From positions 1 to 64,000 of the forward strand of contig NZ_JAMBOQ010000001.1 of assembly GCF_023715685.1 (NCBI RefSeq): a DNA stretch of 64,000 bases. Direction: 5' to 3'. Of this stretch, positions 42,951 to 52,704 are shown in pieces. The DNA is from Priestia aryabhattai (GTDB lineage: Bacteria; Bacillota; Bacilli; Bacillales; Bacillaceae_H). The position numbers were made by a program, and so were the translations under genes. Below the pieces are notes generated by a model. The model saw only the letters and a list, made by a program, of their open reading frames with translations, searched no databases and was not told where the DNA came from. Each line of letters opens with the position of its first letter. Position 1 is the stretch's first letter.

Positions 42951-43832
42951 ATGGATATTCAATCATTGCGTATTTTTAGGGCAGTTGCCGAGTATGGAAG
43001 TATCACAAAGGCTGCAAAAGAGCTAAACTATGCACAGTCCAATATTACGACTCGGATGCAACAGTTAGAAAATAGCTTACAGACTGTCTTATTTCATAGA
43101 CATAACAAGGGAATTACCCTAACAGCAAAAGGGGAATTATTAATAACCTATACTGATAAGATTTTTCGTCTTTTAGAAGAAACGAAACAAATAATGAGAG
43201 ATGAAGAAGAGCCTCAGGGGCCGTTAAGTATTGGGTCAATGGAGACAACAGCTGCCGTTCATTTACCTAGATTTCTTTCTAGGTATCATTCTACTTATCC
43301 TCAAGTAGATTTAAACTTAAAGACGGGGCCTACTGGTCGGCATATTGAAGACGTATTAAATTATAAATTGGATGGTGCGTTTGTCTCTGGACCTCTATCT
43401 CACCCTGATCTTATTGTAAAAAAAGTTTTCAGAGAAGAGTTAGTGTTAGTAGGAAACCTGTTTCTTTCCCGTTCTTTAGAATCAGAAAGTCTTGATAATT
43501 TAACACTTTTAGTATTACACAAAGGTTGTTTTTATCGGGAGAAGTTTAAACATTGGTTACATGAAGAGGGTGTTAGGCCTTCTAAAGTTATGGAGTTTGG
43601 TTCCTTGGATGCGCTTATGGGATGTATAGCAGCTGGACTGGGAGTTACTTTACTTCCTCTGTCTATTGTACAAAAATACAGCCATCTCGAAGAGATTACT
43701 TATTATCCAATTCCCGAAAAATTTTCATTAGTTGATACACTTTTCATTTATCGGGATGATACTACCTTCTCTACACCTCTTATTAAATTTATAGAAATGT
43801 TTCAAGAGAAGCACTCCTCTATAACTCCCTAG
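42951..43832 (+). CDS. LysR-family regulator
   Basis: 293 residues. N-terminal winged helix MDIQSLRIFRAVAEYGSITKAAKELNYAQSNITTRMQQLE (1-40), then a periplasmic-binding-like effector domain (about 90-290). It is divergent from the MFS/nitronate monooxygenase genes, so it probably controls them. The effector is unknown. The similar LysR at 61121 shares the NYAQ motif but has a different target unit. Confidence 0.88.
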   Translation: MDIQSLRIFRAVAEYGSITKAAKELNYAQSNITTRMQQLENSLQTVLFHRHNKGITLTAKGELLITYTDKIFRLLEETKQIMRDEEEPQGPLSIGSMETTAAVHLPRFLSRYHSTYPQVDLNLKTGPTGRHIEDVLNYKLDGAFVSGPLSHPDLIVKKVFREELVLVGNLFLSRSLESESLDNLTLLVLHKGCFYREKFKHWLHEEGVRPSKVMEFGSLDALMGCIAAGLGVTLLPLSIVQKYSHLEEITYYPIPEKFSLVDTLFIYRDDTTFSTPLIKFIEMFQEKHSSITP

Positions 43833-43839
43833 AAAATTC

Positions 43840-44240
43840 CATTTGTTTCCCTTTTGGCTGGACAGCAGATGGTCCAATTGTTTCATGAATAAAACGATTC
43901 CCTTGTGAAAGGGCTCCCGCATGCATTATTTGTGCAAATATTTTAGCACCTGCTTGATGGACAGAATCGACGACCTTCTTCCATGCTTGTGTTTGTTCTT
44001 CATTAATAAGACCTGGATTATTAAAATATCCTTGACTATACTTGTCATCAGTATAAATTGCTTCCGTAATAATAAGTCCAATCCTCCGCGGGCAAATGAT
44101 GTGTAGTATGATACCATCTGATTGGTTGCCACCCCTTCAAAAGTTGCGCTTGCGCATGCCATTGGAGCAACCCCTATTCGGTTATTTAATGTTATATTGC
44201 CTAATGTAACATTTTTAAATAATAGTTTTAGATCGGTCAT
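43840..44240 (-). pseudogene. Old yellow enzyme-type oxidoreductase, frameshifted N-terminal fragment
   Basis: The N-terminus LFKNVTLGNITLNNRIGVAPMACASATFEG is that of NADH:flavin oxidoreductases. At about 44090 the frame shifts (GGATTGG where GGATTTGG is expected). In the next frame it continues GLIITEAIYTDDKYSQGYFN and FAQIMHAGALSQGNRFIHET up to GKQMEF, where homology ends next to the LysR stop codon. About 130 of some 360 residues remain. So one base was lost and the 3' two thirds deleted. Confidence 0.8.
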
Positions 44241-44557
44241 TGTGAAAGCTCCTTTCTTCTTAAAAAAGCTTTAGGCGATTTAATTTAAAAACACCTCAAA
44301 AACCTTAATTAAAATAATATTAAGTCATTTTTAAACAGTCTATGTAACCAATAAAATGTTTGATTCGATTATTAAGTTTAATTACTTCCCCTAAGAAACA
44401 ACCTCTTTTCTTGCTTAAAGGCTACTCTTATTTTAAATAGTTAAAGATCCTATCAATTTCTCAATTTATGTTATAACTAACTATTTTTTTGTATGTATAG
44501 AATATATGATTTTCTAGCTCTTAAGAAAGCTACCCTTGTCCTTTTGGTTAGCTAGTT
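44241..44557. other. Intergenic region, no gene seen
   Basis: AT-rich, 317 bp. It contains TTTATGTTATAACTAAC near 44466, which vaguely resembles a dif-like right arm with two extra bases. Nothing else is supportable. Confidence 0.4.
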
Positions 44558-44746
44558 TTAAAATTTGAAATAATTCCTGTAATATATCCCATTTTCAATC
44601 TCAATCTCATATCTAAGTCTGGTTTGTCTTTTGTAAAGCTCATCAGACAAATAGTTAAATTCCTCTTCTGTGATATCCTCGTTTATTAAATCTTCAAATA
44701 ATCCTTCTAGATGTTGAGTTACTTCTTGAAGTTCTCGTTCTTTCAA
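44558..44746 (-). CDS. Small acidic hypothetical protein (62 aa)
   Basis: TTG start at 44746, nine bases after AAAGGT. Acidic helical protein (ERELQEVTQHLEGLFEDLIN, EDITEEEFNYLSDELYKRQT) with no membrane segment. Not recognised. Confidence 0.55.
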   Translation of the reverse strand: MKERELQEVTQHLEGLFEDLINEDITEEEFNYLSDELYKRQTRLRYEIEIENGIYYRNYFKF

Positions 44747-45343
44747 CAGAATTTACCTTTCAAATGTTGTTTTATTCTCTTTCTTTTTCCTACCTCTCAT
44801 TTTGCTACTATTATATAGGTGTAAACTTTGGGAATCTTCTTTAAATATCTATTTGGCCAATCTAGTTCCTCTTCCATGGTACCTTCAATCCCTTATTTTT
44901 ATCCCGTCCCATTTCCTTGTCTATTTACTTTATCTAATTCCACTTTAGGCATCTGGATATTAGTGTTTACTCTCGGTTACTAATAAAATAATCGTGTTTA
45001 TCTCCTACAGTTTCTTACTAAGGGTTTTTTTGTTTCTAAATATCTTTCCTTCTTTCCATTTTCCAAAATATTCTTTAATTCGTCTATATGACCTTCATAC
45101 TGTATTTTCGTTCCTGGAAATCCTTCTTTTTTCACCTTTTGTGCATGCTCAGATAAAACAGCTTAGTTAGTCAGTTAGTTAGATATTTAATGGACTCATT
45201 ACAAAAATATTTAGGGTTCAGAGACAAGAGTTCTTTTTTAAGATGGGTTATAGAAAGAGATATGTTATATATTAGAAAAGAGGTGACCTGTTAAGCTTTG
45301 GCGAATTAAGGAAAGGAAACAAATAGAGAAGGAGGACTTAATA
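44747..45343. other. Intergenic region, no gene seen
   Basis: About 600 bp of low-complexity AT-rich DNA, with TTAGTTAGTCAGTTAGTTAG short repeats near 45160-45182. No frame with a ribosome site was found before 45344. Confidence 0.45.
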
Positions 45344-45671
45344 GTGAAAGAATTAGTCATTAATGATGTTGTATTTGATGTAAAATATCTTACTACGTCT
45401 ACAGTCAGCAGAGAAGAAGTGGAACTTGAAAAAAGAATTATTAAGAAAAATGACTAAGGGAAGAGATCAAATTAAGTTTTCATTTTCTGTTTTAGGTAAA
45501 CAAGATTATCAATTATACGATTCCTTTTTTGAGAATACTCATTATACTGTCGTGATCCCTGAAACGAGTGAAAGATTTATAGCACATAGTGTTTCGCATA
45601 GTACATTTTATCAAGGAGCTGAAGTAACAGATGACACAGAAGTGGTATTTAAAGTTACACTTACCAAATAA
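45344..45671 (+). pseudogene. DUF3219 (YkvR-like) protein split by a +1 frameshift
   Basis: A GTG at 45344 after AAGGAGGAC encodes KELVINDVVFDVKYL and then runs into TAA at 45455. The next frame carries on from about 45426 with KGRDQIKFSFSVLGKQDYQL, YTVVIPETSERFIAHSVSHS and a C-terminus to 45671. Together they match the layout of DUF3219 proteins such as YkvR. Removing one A from the A6 run at about 45428-45433 restores a single 108-residue frame (VELEKELLRKMTKG at the join). It is a real mutation, a sequencing slip or a slippage site. Confidence 0.65.
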
Positions 45672-45803
45672 AGAAATCGCCTGTGTTTAAGCTCACACTG
45701 TAACTTTTTTAAAGGACTTACTTAAGAATATCATTGAGTTTGATTAAGTTCTATTTATAAGAAATACCTGTACGCCTATAATGTTTTTTAAGGGGAGATC
45801 TTA

Positions 45804-46208
45804 GTGAATACGTGTTGTGGTTTTGCAATAATTTGCTTAAATGATAAAGATGAATTATTAATGGTCTCCCAAGAGAAACCCAACATGCCCAAACGTTGGT
45901 CTGTTCCTTCTGGTGCTATCGAAGGACATGAAAGACTCGAAGATTGTTGTGTTCGAGAAGTATGGAATCAAACGGGTTATCAAGTAGAGATAGTTAAAAA
46001 AATACACGAGAATAGGTCAACTACCTATAATGTTGATGTTCACATGACCTATTTTGAAGTTAAGATATTAGCTGGAGAAAAGAAAGTCCAGATCGTTGAC
46101 TCATACTTCTGGCAACCTATATCTAAAATTAATCATTTGAACCTGTTATTTGAAGGTGAGCGTGAAGTTGTACTAAATTATATAAAAAAGAAAAAACAAT
46201 TCATTTAA
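45804..46208 (+). CDS. Nudix-fold protein with altered catalytic box
   Basis: 134 residues, GTG start after AAGGGGAG. The Nudix box GX5EX7REUXEEXGU reads GAIEGHE-RLEDCCV-REVWNQTGY: the two consecutive metal-binding glutamates are replaced by N and Q, while the first E, R and E remain. Fold and neighbours (RWSVPSGAIE before, YFEVKIL after) are normal. The protein is therefore probably weak or inactive as a hydrolase, or has a sensing role. It is a lone gene. Confidence 0.78.
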   Translation: MNTCCGFAIICLNDKDELLMVSQEKPNMPKRWSVPSGAIEGHERLEDCCVREVWNQTGYQVEIVKKIHENRSTTYNVDVHMTYFEVKILAGEKKVQIVDSYFWQPISKINHLNLLFEGEREVVLNYIKKKKQFI

Positions 46209-46588
46209 TTTTGCTCAAGTATATTATTTTACCTCTATATAGGTGTATGGAGGTCCGTTGTCTTTTGAAAAAAACTATAAAAATATATAGAGGGGAAGTT
46301 AAATAATTGATTAATACAACCATTAATTTAATAAAAATTGTCATGCATACTACTATGAGGAATAACTTAGTCTTTATGAATCATTACCTCAATTCGAGGG
46401 ACATTTTGTTATCTAGATCTAAGAGACCATAAAATATATTATTTATCTCCTCCAAGATAATTTATCTAGTTAACAAAAAAAAGCTACTGGCCTCGGGGAC
46501 TGACCCCCTAGAGTGAGACAAATAAAAAACACCTTTAAGTTGAAAAACGGGTATGTATTACCTAACAATCACTTGGAGGTGTCTTTTT

Positions 46589-46908
46589 ATGGGGACAAGA
46601 GTCAGTATCCAGTAGAAATAAAGTTAAAAGCCATTGAAATGAGATTAGCTTGTGTACCTGTCAAAGAAGTATTATCACAATTAAATATTCGCAATCATAC
46701 TCAATTAAAAACGTGGATGACATGGTATAAAAATGGAGAAATGCATCTATTCGAACAGCCTGTGGGCAAGCAATATTCATATGGGAAAGGTCCTGACTTC
46801 GAGAACGAGACGTCTAAGTTGGAGGCAGAGAATCGGCATTTAAGGCAACAGATTGAAATCTTAAAAAAGTACAAAGAATTGGAAAGGAAGTGGTACCAGA
46901 AATCGTAG
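46589..46908 (+). pseudogene. IS3-family orfA, frameshifted at the start
   Basis: The expected ATG at 46589 (after GGAGGTG) reads MGTRVSIQ and stops. One base out of frame, the helix-turn-helix protein continues as YPVEIKLKAIEMRLACVPVKEVLSQLNIRN to a C-terminal coiled coil (LEAENRHLRQQIEILKKYKE). A 1-bp indel near 46602 disconnects the start from the rest. Confidence 0.75.
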
Positions 46909-47737
46909 TGAACGCAGTGGAAGAGTTAAAAGATCAGGTATCTATTTATCAAATCTGTCTACACCTTGATATCGCTCGATCGACTTACTATCGTTGGAAG
47001 CAACATACACAACGGATACATCAAAGAAATGGAGGGAACAATAAGTGGGTGAACAATGTTATAAACACAAGTTTCGATATGGCTACCGAAAGATTACAGC
47101 ATTACTCAATCGAACGATGAAGATTAATCATAAATTTGTGCAGCGTGCCATGCAGAAGTATGGTTAGCAATGCCGCATAAAACGGAAGAAACGTCAGCGA
47201 ACGGGACAACCTTATCAGGTTGCAGAGAATGTATTAAATCGTGAATTTCGAGCTGATCGTCCTCTTCAAAAACTAGTTACTGATATTACCTACTTGCCTT
47301 TTGGACCTAAACAGTTGTATCTTTCAAGTATTCAAGATTTATTTAACGGGAAAATCATTGCGTATTCCATTGGTGATTGTCAAAACGTAGCGTTTGTTTT
47401 AGATACGTTAAGCCAACTTCCTTCTTTGCCTGAAGGGTGTACGTTGCATAGCGATCAAGGTTCTGTTTACACATCGTATGCTTATCAACAAAAAATCAAA
47501 GAAAGAGACATTACCATGAGTATGTCCCGTAAAGGGACTCCCGCAGATAATGCCTCTATCGAATCGTTTCATTCCTCGCTAAAGTCTGAAACGTTCTACC
47601 TTGACGAATTAACATACACTACGACCACCATCGTAGAGCAAACCGTCAAAAACTATATTACTTACTATAACAATGCCCGTATTCAAACAAAACTAAACAA
47701 CCAGTCATCTGTGCAATATCGTCAACTGGTTGTTTAA
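46890..47737 (+). pseudogene. IS3-family orfB (DDE transposase), frameshift and stop
   Basis: The first part (to about 47075) is the HTH_21-type segment LDIARSTYYRWKQH. A frameshift follows at AGTTTCGATATGGC, after which FRYGYRKITALLNRTMKINH continues to a TAG at 47166. The catalytic core is still legible: VTDITYLPF, HSDQGSVYTS and ASIESFHSSLKSE give the D, D and E. At least two inactivating lesions are present. Confidence 0.85.
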
Positions 47738-47879
47738 AAGGTGTTTTGATCCCTGTCTCAAAAACAGGGGTCAGTCCCCACCCTGTTCATTAGTTTTTTC
47801 TTTTTAAGATGAATATAATATATATTTTCAGTTGACATAATGTCTTTTTCCGGTCCGCCCATTGACAATTATTTAGTCC

Positions 47880-48866
47880 CTACTTTGAAAATAAATCTTC
47901 TCTATCCGCAGCTTCGGGTGGTGTTTCCATCCATCCATTTTCTATCATAATATCGGCTGCATCATTGACAAATCCTGATATATCCTTTAAAAAATTTGCA
48001 TACATTAGCGCTAAATCGCGTCTTCCGTTTACTGCTACTGAGTTTCCAAAATTTCTTACTCTCATTGAAAACATATCCATCTTATGAAAAACCATTAATT
48101 TATCGGAAAAAGGAGAAGATGTTGAAGTAGTCACTAAATGATCAATTAGTTCTGGAGAAGGCAAGTTATCATCGTGAAGTTTTTTTATATAACCTTCAAT
48201 CGCTTTATAAGTAAGTTCTTCTCCTTTTATAAATAAATTTCGAATCTTTTTCGTTTTTGTAACTTGACTAAATGCCATTACTAAGACTTTACTTGCCACG
48301 TTAGTCTCTAAATTATCGTATAAATGGGCAATTTCTAATGCATGCAAAGGTCGTACATCTCCAATAAAACCTTTTAAATAATTTTTGTGTGCTATATTTA
48401 CTTTTTGTGGGGTCGGAATAATAGGCGATTTAATAACCCACCCCTTGTTTATTGAAAGATCTTTGATATGTTCCCCCAATTTTATAGTTGACTCCATACA
48501 ATAAAGAGAAAATTTCCTTATATCCTCTCTATACATTAACGGTATTCCTACACTGTAAAGACTAAGTCCTACTTTAGTTACATATCTTAAATAATGTACA
48601 TAGAACTCGTCTTCAAATAATTTTGGAGCATCAAGATTAACATCTTCCTTTGTAAAACCATATGGAATAGGAATGTTTTCTTTTATGAAAATATCTTTTA
48701 TGGTTTTCTGAAATTCTTTACTTAAGTTTAGTGCATTTTCCAATAATTTTTTTATATCTTGGTCTTCAACATGTTGAAGAAAGTAACTTAGAATACATGT
48801 AGACATGCTATTTCCCATATATGTAGCCCAAAGTTTACCCATTTCCGCAGAATTTAATTTTTCCAT
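47880..48866 (-). CDS. DUF3231 protein, copy 1
   Basis: About 328 residues from ATG at 48866 (TAGGAGATTTTAT site). It consists of two similar halves, each beginning with a segment like NSAEMGKLWATYMGNSMST or RPLHALEIAHLYDNLETNVA and containing IPIPYGFTKEDVNLDAPKLF or LPSPELIDHLVTTSTSSPF. This is the DUF3231 tandem of ferritin-like four-helix domains. Function unknown; such proteins are common in spore formers. A 30-40% related paralogue lies just upstream. Confidence 0.85.
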   Translation of the reverse strand: MEKLNSAEMGKLWATYMGNSMSTCILSYFLQHVEDQDIKKLLENALNLSKEFQKTIKDIFIKENIPIPYGFTKEDVNLDAPKLFEDEFYVHYLRYVTKVGLSLYSVGIPLMYREDIRKFSLYCMESTIKLGEHIKDLSINKGWVIKSPIIPTPQKVNIAHKNYLKGFIGDVRPLHALEIAHLYDNLETNVASKVLVMAFSQVTKTKKIRNLFIKGEELTYKAIEGYIKKLHDDNLPSPELIDHLVTTSTSSPFSDKLMVFHKMDMFSMRVRNFGNSVAVNGRRDLALMYANFLKDISGFVNDAADIMIENGWMETPPEAADREDLFSK

Positions 48867-49033
48867 ATAAAATCTCCTAAACCGATTTTTTCTTAGATTT
48901 ACCATTAAAAGAATATATATTCTTCTAATCCCTTAACTATAGTTTTTCCAAAAAAAATCATTTAAATAAATCTCAATCTGTTCATTGGTAAAGTAAGATG
49001 CTCGATTAACGTCCTGATGTCTTTTTCTAAACT

Positions 49034-50035
49034 TTAATTATTAGGCAATTCCTTTCTATCATTTGCTTGAGGAGGTTTCTCTATCCATCCTCTTTCAATC
49101 ATAATGTTTCCCCAACTTGTAGTCAGTTTTAAATCCCTTAGAATAGATGCTTCACAATGTGTTATTACATCTACCCTCATACTTGCAGCCATAGCATTGG
49201 AGTAATATACCATTGCTAAATTAAACATAAACCCGGCATGAAATAACATTAATTTATCTGAGAAAGGAGCTACTTTCGAATTTGTAACTTGGGTGTCTAA
49301 TAACCCTGGAGAATGAAGGTTGTCTTCATGTAATATCGAAGAAAAAATACCAATATGTTTGTTGCACAAATTTAAAGCATCACCCATAAATTTATGTGCT
49401 TTTTTATCCTTAGTTACTTGCTGAAAACCAAGAATAATCCCCTTTGCTGCAATACTCTTTCTCAAATTAAAGTATATATTTGAAGCCTCCATCGTATTTA
49501 AAGGCCTTTTCTTCCCTAATATATCCATTGCATATCCTAAGTCCGTAATGAATTCACTATTTTGTGGTGTAGAATAATAAGGATCTCTTTCATAAATTCC
49601 TTTAGATAAGAGAATATCAATTGATTTATTATAAACGTCCATCGCATCAATATTACATTGATAGTAATGAGCCCGTATATCTTTTCGAACTGATCCACTA
49701 AACGACATACCATGTCCTGATAATCCATGAATTGTCATATCATGTATGTACTGTAGCCAAAAGGAATCTGTAAATAAAGAAGGAGCTTGCAGGTTTACAT
49801 CTTTATCCGTGAAGCCATTTGGTAGAGGGAAATTCTCGTTATTTAAAATCTTCGTTAACACTTTAAGATGCTTTTCAGATAATCCTAAACAAAATTCGAA
49901 AAGGGATCGAATTTCGGAGTCTTTAACGATTGCTAATACGTATTTACTAATACAAATCGCCATTGTTTCCCGAATATATTGTACCCACAGACTTGTAATT
50001 TCTGAGGAAGTCAACCTACTGTCGTTTCTGCTCAA
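49034..50035 (-). CDS. DUF3231 protein, copy 2
   Basis: About 333 residues. The start chosen is TTG at 50035, seven bases after GGAGGT; the frame upstream overlaps that site. The two domains begin RLTSSEITSLWVQYIRETMA and RPLNTMEASNIYFNLRKSIA and contain FPLPNGFTDKDVNLQAPSLF and LHSPGLLDTQVTNSKVAPFS, the same plan as the neighbour. Both are on one strand 168 bp apart, so they look like an old tandem duplication. Confidence 0.85.
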   Translation of the reverse strand: MSRNDSRLTSSEITSLWVQYIRETMAICISKYVLAIVKDSEIRSLFEFCLGLSEKHLKVLTKILNNENFPLPNGFTDKDVNLQAPSLFTDSFWLQYIHDMTIHGLSGHGMSFSGSVRKDIRAHYYQCNIDAMDVYNKSIDILLSKGIYERDPYYSTPQNSEFITDLGYAMDILGKKRPLNTMEASNIYFNLRKSIAAKGIILGFQQVTKDKKAHKFMGDALNLCNKHIGIFSSILHEDNLHSPGLLDTQVTNSKVAPFSDKLMLFHAGFMFNLAMVYYSNAMAASMRVDVITHCEASILRDLKLTTSWGNIMIERGWIEKPPQANDRKELPNN

Positions 50036-50257
50036 ATTTGTTACCTCCAATAGGATATAAATGCTATAACATACATTTGTCTAATATTTAATATTTATGC
50101 ACCATCATAACAAATCTCATTCATAGTAAAGACCACATACTATTGAACTACCTCCATGGCTAGACTAAAAGTCTAATGAATATCTAAAAAGCTGCACAAT
50201 CCATAATAGAGACCCTTATGAAATCCCCTATCGCTGAACAAGGGGGTTTTTCTGGTT

Positions 50258-50306
50258 GGTTCCTTTAAGAGTGATTATGTTAACTAAGGTTGTATACGAT
50301 ATACAG
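50258..50306 (+). repeat. dif-like composite element G
   Basis: GGTTCCTTTAA, GAGTGA, TTATGTTAACT, then 13 bp and ATATACAG. It is the best match to the consensus and directly follows a terminator hairpin. Confidence 0.75.
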
Positions 50307-50365
50307 TTTTTTCTGCTACATTATTTAACCAAAGGACTGAAGCCTCACGGCGTCTTGAGTAGTTT

Positions 50366-50393
50366 GCTTAACATAATCAATAACTATACATAA
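50366..50393 (-). repeat. Degenerate dif-like site on the minus strand
   Basis: On the minus strand the right arm is TTATGTTAAGC with centre TATTGA. The left arm (TTATGTATAGT) does not match the consensus and the ATACAG box is missing. It too follows a terminator (50400-50440) read on the minus strand. Confidence 0.4.
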
Positions 50394-50649
50394 TAAAAAA
50401 GAAAGAAAGTCTACTGAGATCCCCAGTAGACTTTCTTTTAGTTCATTTATAAAACCACGAAGTGAATAATTTTACTGCTTATTATAAGAATATGTACATA
50501 TACTCTTTTTATAACCTGTACTAACATATAAAACCAGTTGAAAGGATGGTTCTTTCACTGGCTTTATACGAGGTGTATTTATTTAATGCACTATAGCATC
50601 ATAAATAGTTTGCACAAATTCATTTTGTATTATCGATACTAGTGCTTAA

Positions 50650-50668
50650 TAATAATGATTTTCATATA
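50650..50668 (+). promoter_or_regulatory. Fur box upstream of the small RNA candidate
   Basis: TAATAATGATTTTCATATA contains ATAATGATTTTCAT, 14 bases identical to the Fur box of the efe operon at 55393-55411. TATACT (50665-50670) overlaps its end as a likely -10; the -35 is poor. Confidence 0.65.
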
Positions 50669-50675
50669 CTATAGA

Positions 50676-50770
50676 GCCCGGAAAAGCTAATTTTCTTTTG
50701 GAACTCAACTTTCAAAAGTAGAGACAAAACGCCCTGACTATTTAGAACATAGTCAGGGCGTTTTCGGTTT
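50676..50770 (+). ncRNA. Candidate Fur-regulated small RNA
   Basis: From the predicted start after TATACT the transcript would be about 90 nt. It contains a hairpin (CTTTTG at 50695 with CAAAAG at 50713) and ends in a very strong terminator (50726-50764, stem AAAACGCCCTGACTA-type, then TTTT). No ORF or ribosome site is present, and no upstream plus-strand gene needs that terminator. Fur control and nearness to the iron operon suggest an FsrA/RyhB-like iron-sparing RNA. No expression evidence. Confidence 0.5.
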
Positions 50771-50949
50771 TATTGGTAATACTTACCGATAAAATAAAAA
50801 ACCACTAGTGCCTAAGTCAATAGCTTTTTTGATAACGCAATTAGAAGTTAGTATAGATAGTACTTCACATCATGGGTAGCTTGCTCAAAAGTTACAAGAA
50901 CTATGCAACTTTTGAGCCAATTTGCAACATTCTATTGCATGAATAAATG

Positions 50950-50998
50950 TGTTCCGAAAATATCCATTATGGTAACTAAATATGAATGTACGTTACCA
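50950..50998 (+). repeat. dif-like element H with a snapped-back right arm
   Basis: TGTTCCGAAAA, TATCCA, TTATGGTAACT, then 13 bp and CGTTACCATAG, which is the complement of the right arm. The right half therefore forms a hairpin (TATGGTAAC/GTTACCATA) followed by TTTTTTTA and may also work as a terminator. Confidence 0.55.
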
Positions 50999-51062
50999 TA
51001 GTTTTTTTATTTTAAGGGATGCTTATTACATATATAAACATCTGTTAAAACAAAAAAGAATT

Positions 51063-51103
51063 GTATATACAACCTTAGTTAACAAATCAGATATTGTAAA
51101 AAG
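51063..51103 (-). repeat. dif-like element K, degenerate, minus strand
   Basis: Read on the minus strand after the tatA terminator: TCTGATTTGTTAACTAAGG, then TTGTATATACAATTC. The right arm lacks one base and the left arm is poor, but AAGGTTGTAT and ATACA match element G. Confidence 0.5.
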
Positions 51104-51134
51104 CCAAACTCTTCACATATAAAGAACTTGGCTT
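51101..51134 (-). terminator. Terminator of the efe-tatA operon
   Basis: GCCAAGTTCTT pairs with AAGAGTTTGGC on the minus strand and TTTTTAC follows, 35 bp beyond the tatA stop. Confidence 0.75.
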
Positions 51135-51168
51135 CTGTATTTATCAAAAAATAACTTATCTCAATTTA

Positions 51169-51372
51169 TTAAAGAGATGTTTTGTCATCTTTCTCCTCGT
51201 TTTTTAATAATTTTTTATCCTCTTTATCGTGGTCTTCCATAATTCCTTGGGTTGCATTTTTAAATTCACGGAGTGTTTTACCGGCAGAACGTCCTAACTC
51301 AGGTAGCCTTTTAGGACCAAATATAATTAATGCTGTTACCCCTATTAAAATTGCACTTCCAGCTCCTACCAT
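51169..51372 (-). CDS. tatA: Twin-arginine translocase component TatA
   Basis: 67 residues from ATG at 51372 (GAGGTG site). It has a single N-terminal membrane helix (GSAILIGVTALIIFG), the FGPKRLPELGR hinge, the amphipathic helix SAGKTLREFKNA and a charged tail. TatA forms the Tat pore. It lies 73 bp after efeB, whose product has a Tat signal; B. subtilis pairs ywbN (efeB) with tatAyCy in the same way. No tatC is in the window, so it must be elsewhere. Confidence 0.93.
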   Translation of the reverse strand: MVGAGSAILIGVTALIIFGPKRLPELGRSAGKTLREFKNATQGIMEDHDKEDKKLLKNEEKDDKTSL

Positions 51373-51444
51373 TACAATCACCTCATTTCCTATCTATAAC
51401 AGTACTGAAAAACTGGTATCTAACCTGATAAAATTCTTATGATC

Positions 51445-52704
<1,260 letters not shown>

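Larger units (their letters stand above)
46493..47781 (+). mobile_element. Decayed IS3-family insertion sequence
   Basis: About 1.29 kb bounded by inverted repeats: left GGGGACTGACCCC (46495) and right GGGGTCAGTCCCC (ending 47779). The match continues inward as GAGACA...AACACCTTT. Inside are IS3-type orfA and orfB frames, both damaged (entries below). I could not identify a convincing target duplication. Confidence 0.88.
50051..51168. other. 1.1-kb intergenic region with terminators, dif-like elements and a small RNA candidate
   Basis: No protein gene is seen. In order it holds a hairpin (50223-50250, AAATCCCC/GGGGG then TTTTT), element G (50258), a degenerate minus-strand dif-like site (50366-50393), a terminator (50400-50440, AAAGAAAGTCTACTG/CAGTAGACTTTC), the Fur-box small RNA candidate, element H (50950) and element K (51063). 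Confidence 0.6.
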
